A stretch of DNA of 60,389 nucleotides from an uncultured Bacteroidales bacterium (GTDB lineage: Bacteria > Bacteroidota > Bacteroidia > Bacteroidales > F082). Every line of letters begins with the position of its first letter. Within the stretch, counting starts at the first letter, position 1. The DNA is taken from NCBI GenBank assembly GCA_937896895.1, contig CALBNV010000060.1:1-60389 (forward strand), read 5' to 3'. Positions 35,211 through 42,963 of this stretch are shown in pieces. The notes under the pieces are model-generated. The model made no database searches, had not been told where the DNA came from, and saw nothing but the letters and a program-made list of their open reading frames with translations. Position numbers and translations under genes: made by a program.

Positions 35211-35369
35211 TCAATAGTAATAATACAGTGTTGTGTAGTAGTATGTGTAATACAATGTGGTGTAATACAATTTGTGATTGTACTTGCCGCTACCCTGAAC
35301 GAGGTTCATTGAGCCGTGCTTGACAGTCTTTGGCTGCTCATAGCACCTTTTTTGTCTTTCTGATTGCAT
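35211..35369 (-). CDS. Candidate RiPP precursor peptide with Tyr/Thr/Leu-only C terminus
   Basis: A 52-residue ORF (ATG at 35369, TGA at 35211-35213) lies between the PqqD-like gene (29 nt upstream) and the first kinase-like gene (9 nt downstream). The basic leader carries YEQPKTVKHG at residues 10-19, matching the lasso-leader pattern YxxPx5G, and a short GSGKYNHK spacer. The last 19 residues are LYYTTLYYTYYYTTLYYYY: 11 Tyr, 5 Thr, 3 Leu, with TTLYY repeated. There is no N-terminal Gly or ring-acceptor Asp/Glu as in lasso cores. Composition, position and neighbours make it the likely substrate of the operon's enzymes. The only Cys (residue 9) is in the leader. Confidence 0.85.
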   Translation of the reverse strand: MQSERQKRCYEQPKTVKHGSMNLVQGSGKYNHKLYYTTLYYTYYYTTLYYYY

Positions 35370-35398
35370 AAAAAATAATTTAGGTTATTAGTAAATAG

Positions 35399-35650
35399 TT
35401 AAGCCAATATTTTCATTTCCTTCCATTCTGTCAGTTGAGTGTCAATGTCTTTGCGGACTGTCTCGGCGTCTGTGATGTCATATTCGTCCAATATCTGCGC
35501 CACAATTTCATCAACAGATTTGTTTTCGCTTACCGCAATCCAGATGGTGCTTGCAACTTCGTTGAACGTGTAATAGTCGCCGGTGTTCACGTCAACCGCG
35601 ACAATACGGTCGTTAAGTGATTTCCACGAAATATTCTCTAAGATATTCAT
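35399..35650 (-). CDS. PqqD-like RiPP recognition element protein (lasso B1 type)
   Basis: The 83-residue protein has the PqqD layout: short strand start, DRIVAVDVNTGDYYTFNEVASTIWIAV, then SVDEIVAQILDEYDITDAETVRKDIDTQL. The NEVASTIW block is typical of PqqD/lasso B1 proteins, which bind the leader peptide and present it to the modifying enzymes. The frame stays open upstream to 35821, but that part overlaps the radical SAM gene; ATG 35650 is 4 nt after its stop. It directly precedes the precursor gene. Confidence 0.9.
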   Translation of the reverse strand: MNILENISWKSLNDRIVAVDVNTGDYYTFNEVASTIWIAVSENKSVDEIVAQILDEYDITDAETVRKDIDTQLTEWKEMKILA

Positions 35651-35654
35651 AGTT

Positions 35655-36611
35655 TTATAATTTAATGTTTTTGCAATTGATGAGATTTTTGGCGAGGCAG
35701 CCGGCGTTGCATGACATGGGGTTGTGCAAGTTGCATGTGGCGCATTCGATGCGGCGCCCAAGCATTCGATAGGGTGTAAAACGCTGTTCGAACCAAATAC
35801 ATGCTTCGTTGTAATCTTCAAATTGGGAATAATGTTTCTTGCCTAACGTTGCCAATGGCAGGCAATAAATCACCTCTCCATCCGATGTGATGTCAAGCCG
35901 ACTCTGACAGCCTGATTGCAGTTTTGAGCCACAGCGCCACAAAATGCCAAGCTGCTCGTCGGTAAACGCGCACGTCGGTATGCCGCACTCGTAGTCCAGA
36001 TGTACATCTACTTTTGCCGCCTCCTGTGCCAGACGCACCACCTTCGCTGCAACGACGGAGTATTGTTTGTCGTCAAGCGATACATTTGTCTGATTGTAAG
36101 TCGGAAGCAGAAAACCGACTTTTATGCTGTTGCTCAGATGGAAACGTTTTGTGTATTCCAAAGCCCACATGTTGTCATCTTCGTCGGGCATGACATTGAA
36201 TGTCAGGCAGGCTCTTGATTTCAACATGTCGAGTGCTTGCGTGATGTTCTTGCGTTGCTCGTCGTTCCAGTGCGCGGGGTCATTCACGTTCACGACCCAG
36301 TTCACGGGGAGGTCGGCGACTTTTTCCGCGATTTCGCACGCACTGCGCGTGGCGAGATTTGAGAATACTGTAATGTTCATATCCTCTTCCAGCAGGCGGG
36401 CAATCATCCATTCCATGTCAGGATTCAAAGTGGGCTCACCTCCCATCAGATGGAAAGTGCGGTCGGATGGCCCTTTTTTCACCCACTCGACGATGCCGCT
36501 GAAACATTCACGCGACATTGTCTGACGAGGATTTTTGGGATACATTATGTCTTTCCCGAAACAGTAGCTGCATTGATAATTGCAGTAATTGGTCAACATT
36601 AAATTCGGCAT
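35655..36611 (-). CDS. Radical SAM/SPASM protein (RiPP enzyme 2)
   Basis: The 318-residue protein begins MPNLMLTNYCNYQCSYCFGK, placing the cluster Cys at 10, 14 and 17, and has FHLMGGEPTLNPDMEWM (GGE motif). The C-terminal third holds many Cys (GIPTCAFTDEQ, RCGSKLQSGCQSRLDITSDGEVIYCLPL, IECATCNLHNPMSCNAGC), consistent with SPASM-type auxiliary clusters. It resembles the gene just upstream in length and Cys positions, so the pair likely arose by duplication. It probably acts on the peptide; the reaction is not predictable. Confidence 0.88.
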   Translation of the reverse strand: MPNLMLTNYCNYQCSYCFGKDIMYPKNPRQTMSRECFSGIVEWVKKGPSDRTFHLMGGEPTLNPDMEWMIARLLEEDMNITVFSNLATRSACEIAEKVADLPVNWVVNVNDPAHWNDEQRKNITQALDMLKSRACLTFNVMPDEDDNMWALEYTKRFHLSNSIKVGFLLPTYNQTNVSLDDKQYSVVAAKVVRLAQEAAKVDVHLDYECGIPTCAFTDEQLGILWRCGSKLQSGCQSRLDITSDGEVIYCLPLATLGKKHYSQFEDYNEACIWFEQRFTPYRMLGRRIECATCNLHNPMSCNAGCLAKNLINCKNIKL

Positions 36612-36623
36612 ATCCTTTTCCCT

Positions 36624-37568
36624 TTATTCTATTGATTTGAAACTGCGGCAACCGCCTTGGCACAAACCGCGCAACATGAATTCGCAGTCCTTGCATTCTG
36701 GACGCACGCCATATTTAGATCCTATTTCTTTAGCCACTTGAGCCTCTAACAACCTGTTGAGGTCTGCTTCGTTGTCGGCCTCCATCGCGTTGACGTAACC
36801 CAACTGGAACAGCGGGAAGCAATTCCATGTTTGCAACCCGGGGCCTATGTCGATGGCAGAACCGCAAACAAATTCCATCTGCGAACCCTGGCGCAGCAAA
36901 TGACCGCGCTGCTCGTCATCAAACATACAAGCCTGGAATCCGCAGTCCATGTTCATGGTTATCTGACGCGCCGCCGCCTGATCAACACATTTTATGAAAT
37001 ATTCACCCGCTTTCTTGTATTCGTCAGGCTCAATATACTTGTTCCCTCCCTGATAAATAGGCAATGCTATTCCGGTACGGATAGTACGGCTCAATTGATA
37101 TTTGTCTATCATGTCAAAAAGGAACGTCGGATCCGCGTTAAGGTCAAATATTGTAAATGACAAAGCACTTACCTGATGGAATTTTTTAAAGAACAGTTCG
37201 AGATTATGATATTGATCATCTCTGTAAGTGTCTCTTTCTCCGACATTTACAATAAAATTCATGTATTCAACCGATGCAGGTAAATTCTCAATGTCTTTCG
37301 GTATTGGATTCGTCGCACTTGTAAAAATCTTACATACGACACCACGCTCATGCAGAAGGTTTACTACCTCGCCGAGATGCGGGTACAAGAACGGCTCTCC
37401 TCCAAGCAAACCAAGCGCATGAAAACCATTGTGATAATGGTCTAACAGCCTGGTGATGTCTTCCACTGTCAATATCTCATCACTGACCTTTCTCTGCGCC
37501 AAAACTTTTCTCGCGAAGCAGAACGGACAACCACGATTGCAACGATGTGTTAAGTACAAATTTGCCAT
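36624..37568 (-). CDS. Radical SAM/SPASM protein (RiPP enzyme 1)
   Basis: The 314-residue protein begins MANLYLTHRCNRGCPFCFAR (Cys 10, 14, 17) and has GLLGGEPFLYPHLGEVVNLL. Its tail has the Cys set QACMFDDEQ, FVCGSAIDIGPGLQTWNCFPL, ECKDCEFMLRGLCQGGCRS, a SPASM-type pattern that parallels enzyme 2. A start directly at the radical SAM domain without leader-binding domain fits a separate PqqD-like protein supplying substrate binding. It lies 2 nt from the B2-like gene and 12 nt from enzyme 2. Confidence 0.88.
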   Translation of the reverse strand: MANLYLTHRCNRGCPFCFARKVLAQRKVSDEILTVEDITRLLDHYHNGFHALGLLGGEPFLYPHLGEVVNLLHERGVVCKIFTSATNPIPKDIENLPASVEYMNFIVNVGERDTYRDDQYHNLELFFKKFHQVSALSFTIFDLNADPTFLFDMIDKYQLSRTIRTGIALPIYQGGNKYIEPDEYKKAGEYFIKCVDQAAARQITMNMDCGFQACMFDDEQRGHLLRQGSQMEFVCGSAIDIGPGLQTWNCFPLFQLGYVNAMEADNEADLNRLLEAQVAKEIGSKYGVRPECKDCEFMLRGLCQGGCRSFKSIE

Positions 37569-37570
37569 GA

Positions 37571-37885
37571 CTACACTCTTTTATTAATTTGTTGTTTTTT
37601 ACGGGATTCCTGCAAAAGACCTTGTTTGACAGAAATCCAATAGCAATACTTTTCATTCTCGCCTATTTTATACATTGATTCTGGACGGTCAGCTGGCGTG
37701 ATAAACAAATCCCTGCCGTCACGTGTCACCCACGCATGACCACGCTTGCGAATATCACTGCCGCGCATGAACTGCAAGATATTGATTCTGAAATCACCCT
37801 TCAAATGCAATAACTTACAAAGCGCGTACACGAACTCGGATATAACCCGGCACTGTCCCCAATGCTCATTTTTGTTTTTTTTCAT
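37571..37885 (-). CDS. Short lasso-B2-like transglutaminase-fold protein
   Basis: The 104-residue protein has GQCRVISEFVYALCKLLHLKGDF, with the candidate catalytic Cys, and RGHAWVTRDGRDLFITPAD with the GHAWV His block of lasso B2/transglutaminase-like peptidases. In lasso systems B2 removes the leader with help from B1. The frame is open up to a TTG at 38005, but a promoter box lies within it at 37943-37950, so ATG 37885 is preferred. That makes it shorter than most B2 proteins; an upstream TTG start would add an amphipathic helix. It is the first gene of the operon. Confidence 0.72.
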   Translation of the reverse strand: MKKNKNEHWGQCRVISEFVYALCKLLHLKGDFRINILQFMRGSDIRKRGHAWVTRDGRDLFITPADRPESMYKIGENEKYCYWISVKQGLLQESRKKQQINKRV

Positions 37886-37942
37886 GAATTCAAACAAACC
37901 AATCAAAACGAACTGACACAAATCAATGTGTAATTGCGTCTG

Positions 37943-37950
37943 CAAAAATA
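37943..37950 (-). promoter_or_regulatory. -7 promoter box of the RiPP operon
   Basis: TATTTTTGCAGACG on the minus strand matches the extended box TAnnTTTGCAG of this genome. The predicted leader to ATG 37885 is about 50 nt. The -33 region is a run of A/T with no clear TTTG at the right spacing, which may mean regulated or weak expression. Confidence 0.6.
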
Positions 37951-38208
37951 GTATTTTTTTTGATTTTATAAAAAAAATTAAAAAAAAATAATCAAAAAAA
38001 ATCAATACGTAAATGTTTGTGAATCAAATGCTTGAGTAATTGTATAAAAATTTTACAAGTTTTATTGTTGAGAAAATAGAGATTTTGACGAAAAAATACA
38101 CCTGTTCTTATGATTTTTTTTTGTCAATTTTTTCTATGCCAAAATTGATGCCTACCAGTGTTACTAAAAAATATTTTTGTTTCCTTATTTTTCAAGGCTT
38201 GAAATCAC

Positions 38209-38216
38209 TATTTTTG
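38209..38216 (+). promoter_or_regulatory. -7 promoter box of the tricorn-like protease gene
   Basis: TATTTTTGTGCC on the plus strand, 20 nt before ATG 38237. It argues against an in-frame start at 38177. Confidence 0.55.
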
Positions 38217-38236
38217 TGCCGTTAAATTTTATCATA

Positions 38237-41200
38237 ATGAGAAACTTATTTTTGACTCTCGCTGCCATTTTCCTTTCAATGTCAGCTTTTTCACAGCCTC
38301 TCTGGATGCGTTACAACAAAATCTCACCTGATGGTGAAAAAATTGCCTTTTCGTATAAAGGTGATGTCTATGTGGTTGATTCTAAAGGCGGTACGGCTGT
38401 TCAACTGACCACCAACCCGTCTTACGACTATTGTCCTGTCTGGTCGCACGACGGCAAGACGATAGCTTTCGCCACCGACCGCAACGGCAATTTCGACATC
38501 TACGTCGTCCCGGTGAACGGCGGCGTGGCGAAGCGTGTCACGACAAACTCGGCGTCGGAGACCCCGCTCGCGTTCTCGCCTGACGATACTGAAATATATT
38601 ATTCTGCATACATCCAGAAAGACGCCGCCGACGCGCAGTTCGCCTCTGGCTGGCTCACCGAATTATATAAGGTGTCGGTCGATGGCGGCCGCCCGCAGCA
38701 GGTGACAGCCGCCACGGTGTGCTCGGTTTCATTTGACGAAGACGGCGAATCTTTCCTTTATTACGACAGAAAAGGCAGCGAAAACATCTGGCGCAAACAC
38801 CAGACCTCCTCGGTGGCCCGCGACCTCGTCTATTACAACGCCAAAGAAAAATCTCATAAGATATTGACAACCAACGTCGGAGAAGACCGCGACCCGCTTT
38901 TCATGCCGGGCTTCCAGAATGTCGTTTTCCTCAGCGAACGCGACGGGAGAAGTCAGAACGTCTATATGATGCCGTTCAAACGCGCCAGCGTGACCGGTGA
39001 GGTTGACGAAAATGGCAACAAGAACCCGATCCCGCTCCCGATGATCCAGCAGGTGACCGACTTCCCGACTTATCCCGTCAGATTCTTGAGCGTCGCCGAC
39101 AATGGGATGCTGTGCTACGGCTATCAAGGTGAGATTTATACGCAGATGATTGGCGGCGAACCGAAAAAGGTTGAGATTGAGATAGTTAACGACCAGGAGA
39201 ATGCTGTTGAACGCGGTAAATTCGGCGGCGCCTCCGAACTCACAATCACACCCGACGGCGACTTGGTTGCCTTCGTGTCACGCGGCGAGATTTTTGTCAC
39301 GACAGACGAATATCAGACCACAAAGCAAATCACCCACACCGCCGCAGCCGAAGGTCAGCCGTGCTTCTCGCCTGATGGCAAGTCGTTGATTTACACTTCT
39401 GAACGTGACGGATATTACAATATTTACATGGCAAAGATGCCTCGCAAGGAAGACCTGAATTTCGCATACGCGACCCTCATTGAAGAGGAGGCACTCTTCG
39501 GTGACGACGGAATAGAGCGCACCGTGCCGCAGTTCTCGCCCGACGGAAAAGAAGTGGCTTTCCTCGAAAACCGGAACATTTTGAAAGTCGTGAATCTCGA
39601 ATCGAAGAAAGTCCGTCAGATTACCGATGGCACGCAGCATTACGGTAATTCCGACTATGAGATTGAATATCAATGGTCTCCCGACGGGAAATGGTTCGCC
39701 TTGACGCTCATAACAAACATGCGCGACCCGTATTCTGATGTCGGCATCGTCTCCGCTGACGGCGACATGAAAATTCATAACATCACAAACGACGGTTACA
39801 TCACCGGCGGCCCGCGCTGGGCTTTGGACGGCAACGCAATCACTTTCTATTCAAATCGTTACGGCATGCGCTCACACGCTTCTTGGGGCAGCCAGAACGA
39901 TGCCTTCATCTGTTTCTTGAATCAGGACGCTTACGATAAATTCCGTCTTTCGAAAGAAGATTACGAACTTTTGAAAAAAGAAGAGAAGGCTTTGAATAAC
40001 GAGAAGAAGGATGAGAAGAAAGATGAAAAGAAGGATAAAAAAGACAAGAAGGAAGAGACGAAACCGATTGATATTGAATTGGATAGACTTGATGAACGCA
40101 TAATACGCCTCACTCCGATGTCGTCGCGTCTTTCGGGTGCTGTCCTCTCGAAGGAAGGTGACAAACTTTATTTCTTGAGTGCCTTCGAGAAAGGCTACGA
40201 CCTTTGGGAGCTTGATGTCCGTGAGAAATCGACGAAGATTTTGAAGAAACTCGGCGGCGGCGGCGCTGAACTTGTTTTGAACAAGAAAGGTGACAACATC
40301 TATGTGCTGAGCGGCGGCAACCTTCAGAAAATCGACGCGAAAGGAGGGAAGGCCACACCTATTATATATGATGCGACGATGGAACTCGACCGCGCCGCCG
40401 AACGCGAATACATGTTTAATCACGTGTTCCTTCAGGAAAGCAGACGTCTTTTCCGCCGCGACCACAACGGTGCTGATTTCAGGCAAATCAAAGTGGATTT
40501 CTATCCGTTCCTCGAACATATCAACAACAATTACGATTTCGCTGAATTGCTGAGCGAAGTCCTCGGTGAACTCAACGTCTCTCACTCCGGTTCGGGCTAT
40601 CGTCCTGATAATGACGGCGATGCGACCGCACAACTCGGTCTTCTCTTCGACTGGAACCATGAAAAAGACGGTCTTCTCGTCGATGAGGTTCTCGAATACG
40701 GTCCGTTCGACAAGAAGGTCTCAAAAGTGAAAGCCGGCGACATCATCGAAAAAATTGACGGCGTTGAAATCAAGAAAGGCATGGACTATTTCCCGCTTCT
40801 GAACAAGAAATCCGGCAAGAAGATCCTCGTTTCGGTTTACAGCCCCAAGTCGAAAGAGCGTTGGGAGGAAGTCGTGAAACCTATTTCGAGAGGGACGCAA
40901 AATGATCTTTTGTACAAACGCTGGATAAAACGTAATGCGCAAGTCGTTGACAGTCTGTCAGATGGCCGTCTTGGCTACGTTCATATCAAGAGCATGGGTG
41001 ATGCCAGCTACCGCGACGTCTATGCCGACATCCTCGGGAAATACAACAAGCGCGAGGGCATTGTCATCGACACTCGTTTCAACGGCGGCGGACGTCTGCA
41101 CGAAGACATCGAGATTCTTTTCTCCGGCGAGAAATATCTCGAACAGGTCATCCGTGATACCGTGGCCTGCGTGATGCCGTCGCGCCGTTACAACAAGCCT

Positions 41201-41539
41201 TCGATTATGATTATCGGCGAGGCGAATTACAGCAACGCGCACGGGACGCCGTGGGTTTACAAGCACAAGGGCATGGGCAAGCTCGTCGGTATGCCTGTCC
41301 CGGGAACGATGAGCAGCGTCACGTGGGAGACACTGCAAGACAACTCCTTGTACTTTGGACTTCCTGTCGTCGGCTATCGCACGCAGGAAGGCAACTACTT
41401 GGAAAACAGTCAGTTGGAGCCGGATGTCAAAGTGAAGAACACGCCCGAGAAACTCGCGCAAGGCATCGACGAACAGCTCGAAGCCGCAGTGAGGGAGTTG
41501 CTCAAGGAAGTTGACGAATTTGAATATTGGGGGAAATAA
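38237..41539 (+). CDS. Tricorn-like S41 protease with beta-propeller and PDZ domains
   Basis: The 1100-residue protein has a signal peptide (ends near SAFSQ), two runs of WD40/PD40 propeller blades (KISPDGEKIAFSYKGDVYVVD; later AEGQPCFSPDGKSLIYTSERDGYYNIY, WSPDGKWFALT), a Lys/Asp/Glu-rich linker near residues 588-610, a PDZ domain at about 800-870 and an S41 domain with IVIDTRFNGGG and the predicted nucleophile S999 in NYSNAHGTPW. Tricorn-type enzymes degrade peptides; the signal peptide suggests a periplasmic location. It is divergent from the RiPP operon, but a functional link is not shown. Confidence 0.92.
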   Translation: MRNLFLTLAAIFLSMSAFSQPLWMRYNKISPDGEKIAFSYKGDVYVVDSKGGTAVQLTTNPSYDYCPVWSHDGKTIAFATDRNGNFDIYVVPVNGGVAKRVTTNSASETPLAFSPDDTEIYYSAYIQKDAADAQFASGWLTELYKVSVDGGRPQQVTAATVCSVSFDEDGESFLYYDRKGSENIWRKHQTSSVARDLVYYNAKEKSHKILTTNVGEDRDPLFMPGFQNVVFLSERDGRSQNVYMMPFKRASVTGEVDENGNKNPIPLPMIQQVTDFPTYPVRFLSVADNGMLCYGYQGEIYTQMIGGEPKKVEIEIVNDQENAVERGKFGGASELTITPDGDLVAFVSRGEIFVTTDEYQTTKQITHTAAAEGQPCFSPDGKSLIYTSERDGYYNIYMAKMPRKEDLNFAYATLIEEEALFGDDGIERTVPQFSPDGKEVAFLENRNILKVVNLESKKVRQITDGTQHYGNSDYEIEYQWSPDGKWFALTLITNMRDPYSDVGIVSADGDMKIHNITNDGYITGGPRWALDGNAITFYSNRYGMRSHASWGSQNDAFICFLNQDAYDKFRLSKEDYELLKKEEKALNNEKKDEKKDEKKDKKDKKEETKPIDIELDRLDERIIRLTPMSSRLSGAVLSKEGDKLYFLSAFEKGYDLWELDVREKSTKILKKLGGGGAELVLNKKGDNIYVLSGGNLQKIDAKGGKATPIIYDATMELDRAAEREYMFNHVFLQESRRLFRRDHNGADFRQIKVDFYPFLEHINNNYDFAELLSEVLGELNVSHSGSGYRPDNDGDATAQLGLLFDWNHEKDGLLVDEVLEYGPFDKKVSKVKAGDIIEKIDGVEIKKGMDYFPLLNKKSGKKILVSVYSPKSKERWEEVVKPISRGTQNDLLYKRWIKRNAQVVDSLSDGRLGYVHIKSMGDASYRDVYADILGKYNKREGIVIDTRFNGGGRLHEDIEILFSGEKYLEQVIRDTVACVMPSRRYNKPSIMIIGEANYSNAHGTPWVYKHKGMGKLVGMPVPGTMSSVTWETLQDNSLYFGLPVVGYRTQEGNYLENSQLEPDVKVKNTPEKLAQGIDEQLEAAVRELLKEVDEFEYWGK

Positions 41540-41565
41540 GCTGTTCCGAAAGACAATGGGGTTTG

Positions 41566-41605
41566 GGTGAGATGGCGTTGTGGTTTCACGGTGCGCCAGC
41601 TCACC
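41566..41605. terminator. Hairpin between convergent genes
   Basis: A two-part stem (GGTGAG / CTCACC, one mismatch, then TGGCG / CGCCA) with a 16-nt loop lies between the tricorn and GT2 genes and touches the GT2 stop codon. No T tract follows on either strand, so a terminator role is tentative. Confidence 0.4.
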
Positions 41606-42767
41606 ATCCCTTCGGCTTTGAGATAGTGTTTCTTATTCCTAAAAACGTGGTGAAAAGCACGAAGAAAAGGTCGTAAACAGGCGCGAACGCGAGACCTAAC
41701 TTCCTCTCGCCCAATTGTTTGGCCGACATGTAATAAACCGTAAACATACTGCCGTAATGTGTCGCCGCAAAAGCCGCCATGATAACGTAGAAATAATAAC
41801 CGCCGTCCGTGATGTCGAAAGCGTGCGGGATGCACAGCAATGCAACCAACGAGGCGTAATACAGCAATCTGCTTAACAGCAACGTTCCTAAAATTCTGTT
41901 TGTCAATGGTTTGTACATGTTTGCGGTTGAGTAGTGACGGCGTTTCTGTCGCACCCAGTTGCCGAAAGCGTGTTTCGGCTCCGACTCGATCCTGCTATTC
42001 GGGTCGATGAATATGCGGGTGTTGCCACTGTTCGCCACCTGGCTTATGAAGATGTCATCGTCGCCCGACGGGATGTTGTAATGCGAGGTGAAGCCTTTGT
42101 TCTTGTAGAACAGCTCGCGGCGGTACGAGAGGTTGCGTCCAACGCCCATATACGGTTTCTTCGCCAGAGCCATCGAGAGATATTGCATCGCAGTGTAAAG
42201 AGTGTCGAAGCGTATCAACTTGTTGAGCAGGCCTTTGCGTTCAAAATACGGACCGTAGCCGAGTACCACTTCAGTGCCTTTGCGGTAAGCGCCGACCATG
42301 TTCCTGATCCATTGTCTGTCTGTCGGCAGACAGTCGGCATCGGTCAGAAGCAACAGGTCGTGGCTTGCCGACTTGATGCCCATGCTGAGCGGGAATTTCT
42401 TGCCGTGGAAGAAGTTCAGGTGTTGTGTCAGCGTGACTACGTTAATCTCCGGATGGACGCGCACAAGCTCCTTCAGATATTCTGTCGTCTCATCGGTGGA
42501 GCAGTCGTTTACGATGACAATCTCGTAGTCGGGGTAATCCTGCGACATCAAAATCGGGACGAGGTCGATGAGGTATTCGTATGCGTCGCGGGCGCAGACT
42601 ATCACAGAGACAGGCTCGAAGTCCGCCACGCCGTCGCCTTCGTATCCGCTTTTCTTGAAGAACGCCAGCCGGCTGAAAAGTCCCCAATAATATCCGAGTT
42701 GTATCAGCCACGACAGGATGAAAATTCCTAAAATGCTGAGAATCAATATATTGTTTGTAAAAACCAT
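41601..42767 (-). CDS. Glycosyltransferase family 2, membrane-bound
   Basis: The 388-residue protein has an N-terminal membrane helix (ILILSILGIFILSWLIQLGYY), a GT-A domain with VSVIVCARDAYEYL, IVIVNDCSTDETTEYL, the metal-binding DADCLP and a GDDDIFISQ and QKRRHYS region like the processive GT2 motif D...QxxRW, then several C-terminal membrane helices. It probably builds or extends a surface glycan. ATG 42767 is chosen; the frame upstream overlaps the promoter. Confidence 0.88.
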   Translation of the reverse strand: MVFTNNILILSILGIFILSWLIQLGYYWGLFSRLAFFKKSGYEGDGVADFEPVSVIVCARDAYEYLIDLVPILMSQDYPDYEIVIVNDCSTDETTEYLKELVRVHPEINVVTLTQHLNFFHGKKFPLSMGIKSASHDLLLLTDADCLPTDRQWIRNMVGAYRKGTEVVLGYGPYFERKGLLNKLIRFDTLYTAMQYLSMALAKKPYMGVGRNLSYRRELFYKNKGFTSHYNIPSGDDDIFISQVANSGNTRIFIDPNSRIESEPKHAFGNWVRQKRRHYSTANMYKPLTNRILGTLLLSRLLYYASLVALLCIPHAFDITDGGYYFYVIMAAFAATHYGSMFTVYYMSAKQLGERKLGLAFAPVYDLFFVLFTTFLGIRNTISKPKGW

Positions 42768-42795
42768 GTTGCTTTGAATTTTGAATTTCAAGGTG

Positions 42796-42826
42796 CAAAG
42801 ATAATCCAAATTTTGATATTGACAAC
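42796..42826 (-). promoter_or_regulatory. Promoter of the GT2 gene
   Basis: GTTG (42823-42826), 19-nt spacer, TATCTTTG (42796-42803) on the minus strand, with a leader of about 25 nt to ATG 42767. Confidence 0.7.
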
Positions 42827-42941
42827 CTCAATATTATGCCGTGTTTCAAAAATCATTTTAGCAATATCCGTTTTGAAACCTCAGTTTAAAAAAACTTTTA
42901 AAGTTTATAACTTTTGAACTTTACGGCTTTAAAAACTTTCT

Positions 42942-42949
42942 TAATTTTG
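42942..42949 (+). promoter_or_regulatory. -7 promoter box of the tgt operon
   Basis: TAATTTTGCGC on the plus strand, 14 nt before the tgt ATG, implying an almost leaderless transcript. Confidence 0.6.
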
Positions 42950-42963
42950 CGCAAAATTTTCTG

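Larger units (their letters stand above)
37886..38236. other. 351-nt divergent intergenic region between the RiPP operon and the tricorn gene
   Basis: Very AT-rich, with long A and T runs. It holds a promoter box on each strand (37943-37950 minus, 38209-38216 plus). I see no convincing gene, inverted repeat or operator; in-frame extensions of both flanking genes run into it from TTG or ATG codons but are not supported. Confidence 0.7.

Noticed and set aside
35211..35369. Lasso peptide precursor in the strict sense.
   Set aside because: The core has no Gly/Ala/Ser at a cleavage site followed by Asp or Glu at positions 7-9, and no macrolactam synthetase gene is present.
35651..35821. N-terminal extension of the PqqD-like protein.
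   Set aside because: It overlaps the end of the radical SAM gene in another frame and is Cys/Pro/Ala rich like a shadow; the ATG at 35650 gives a normal PqqD length.
27306..37950. Mobile island carrying the RiPP genes.
   Set aside because: No integrase, transposase, tRNA-flanked repeat or inverted repeat was seen at either end; compositional evidence was not computed.
39872..40660. A 262-codon open frame on the minus strand.
   Set aside because: It is a shadow of the tricorn-like protease; no recognisable protein motif and no start signal.
41934..42731. A 265-codon open frame on the plus strand.
   Set aside because: Antisense to the GT2 gene; GT2 motifs are on the minus strand.
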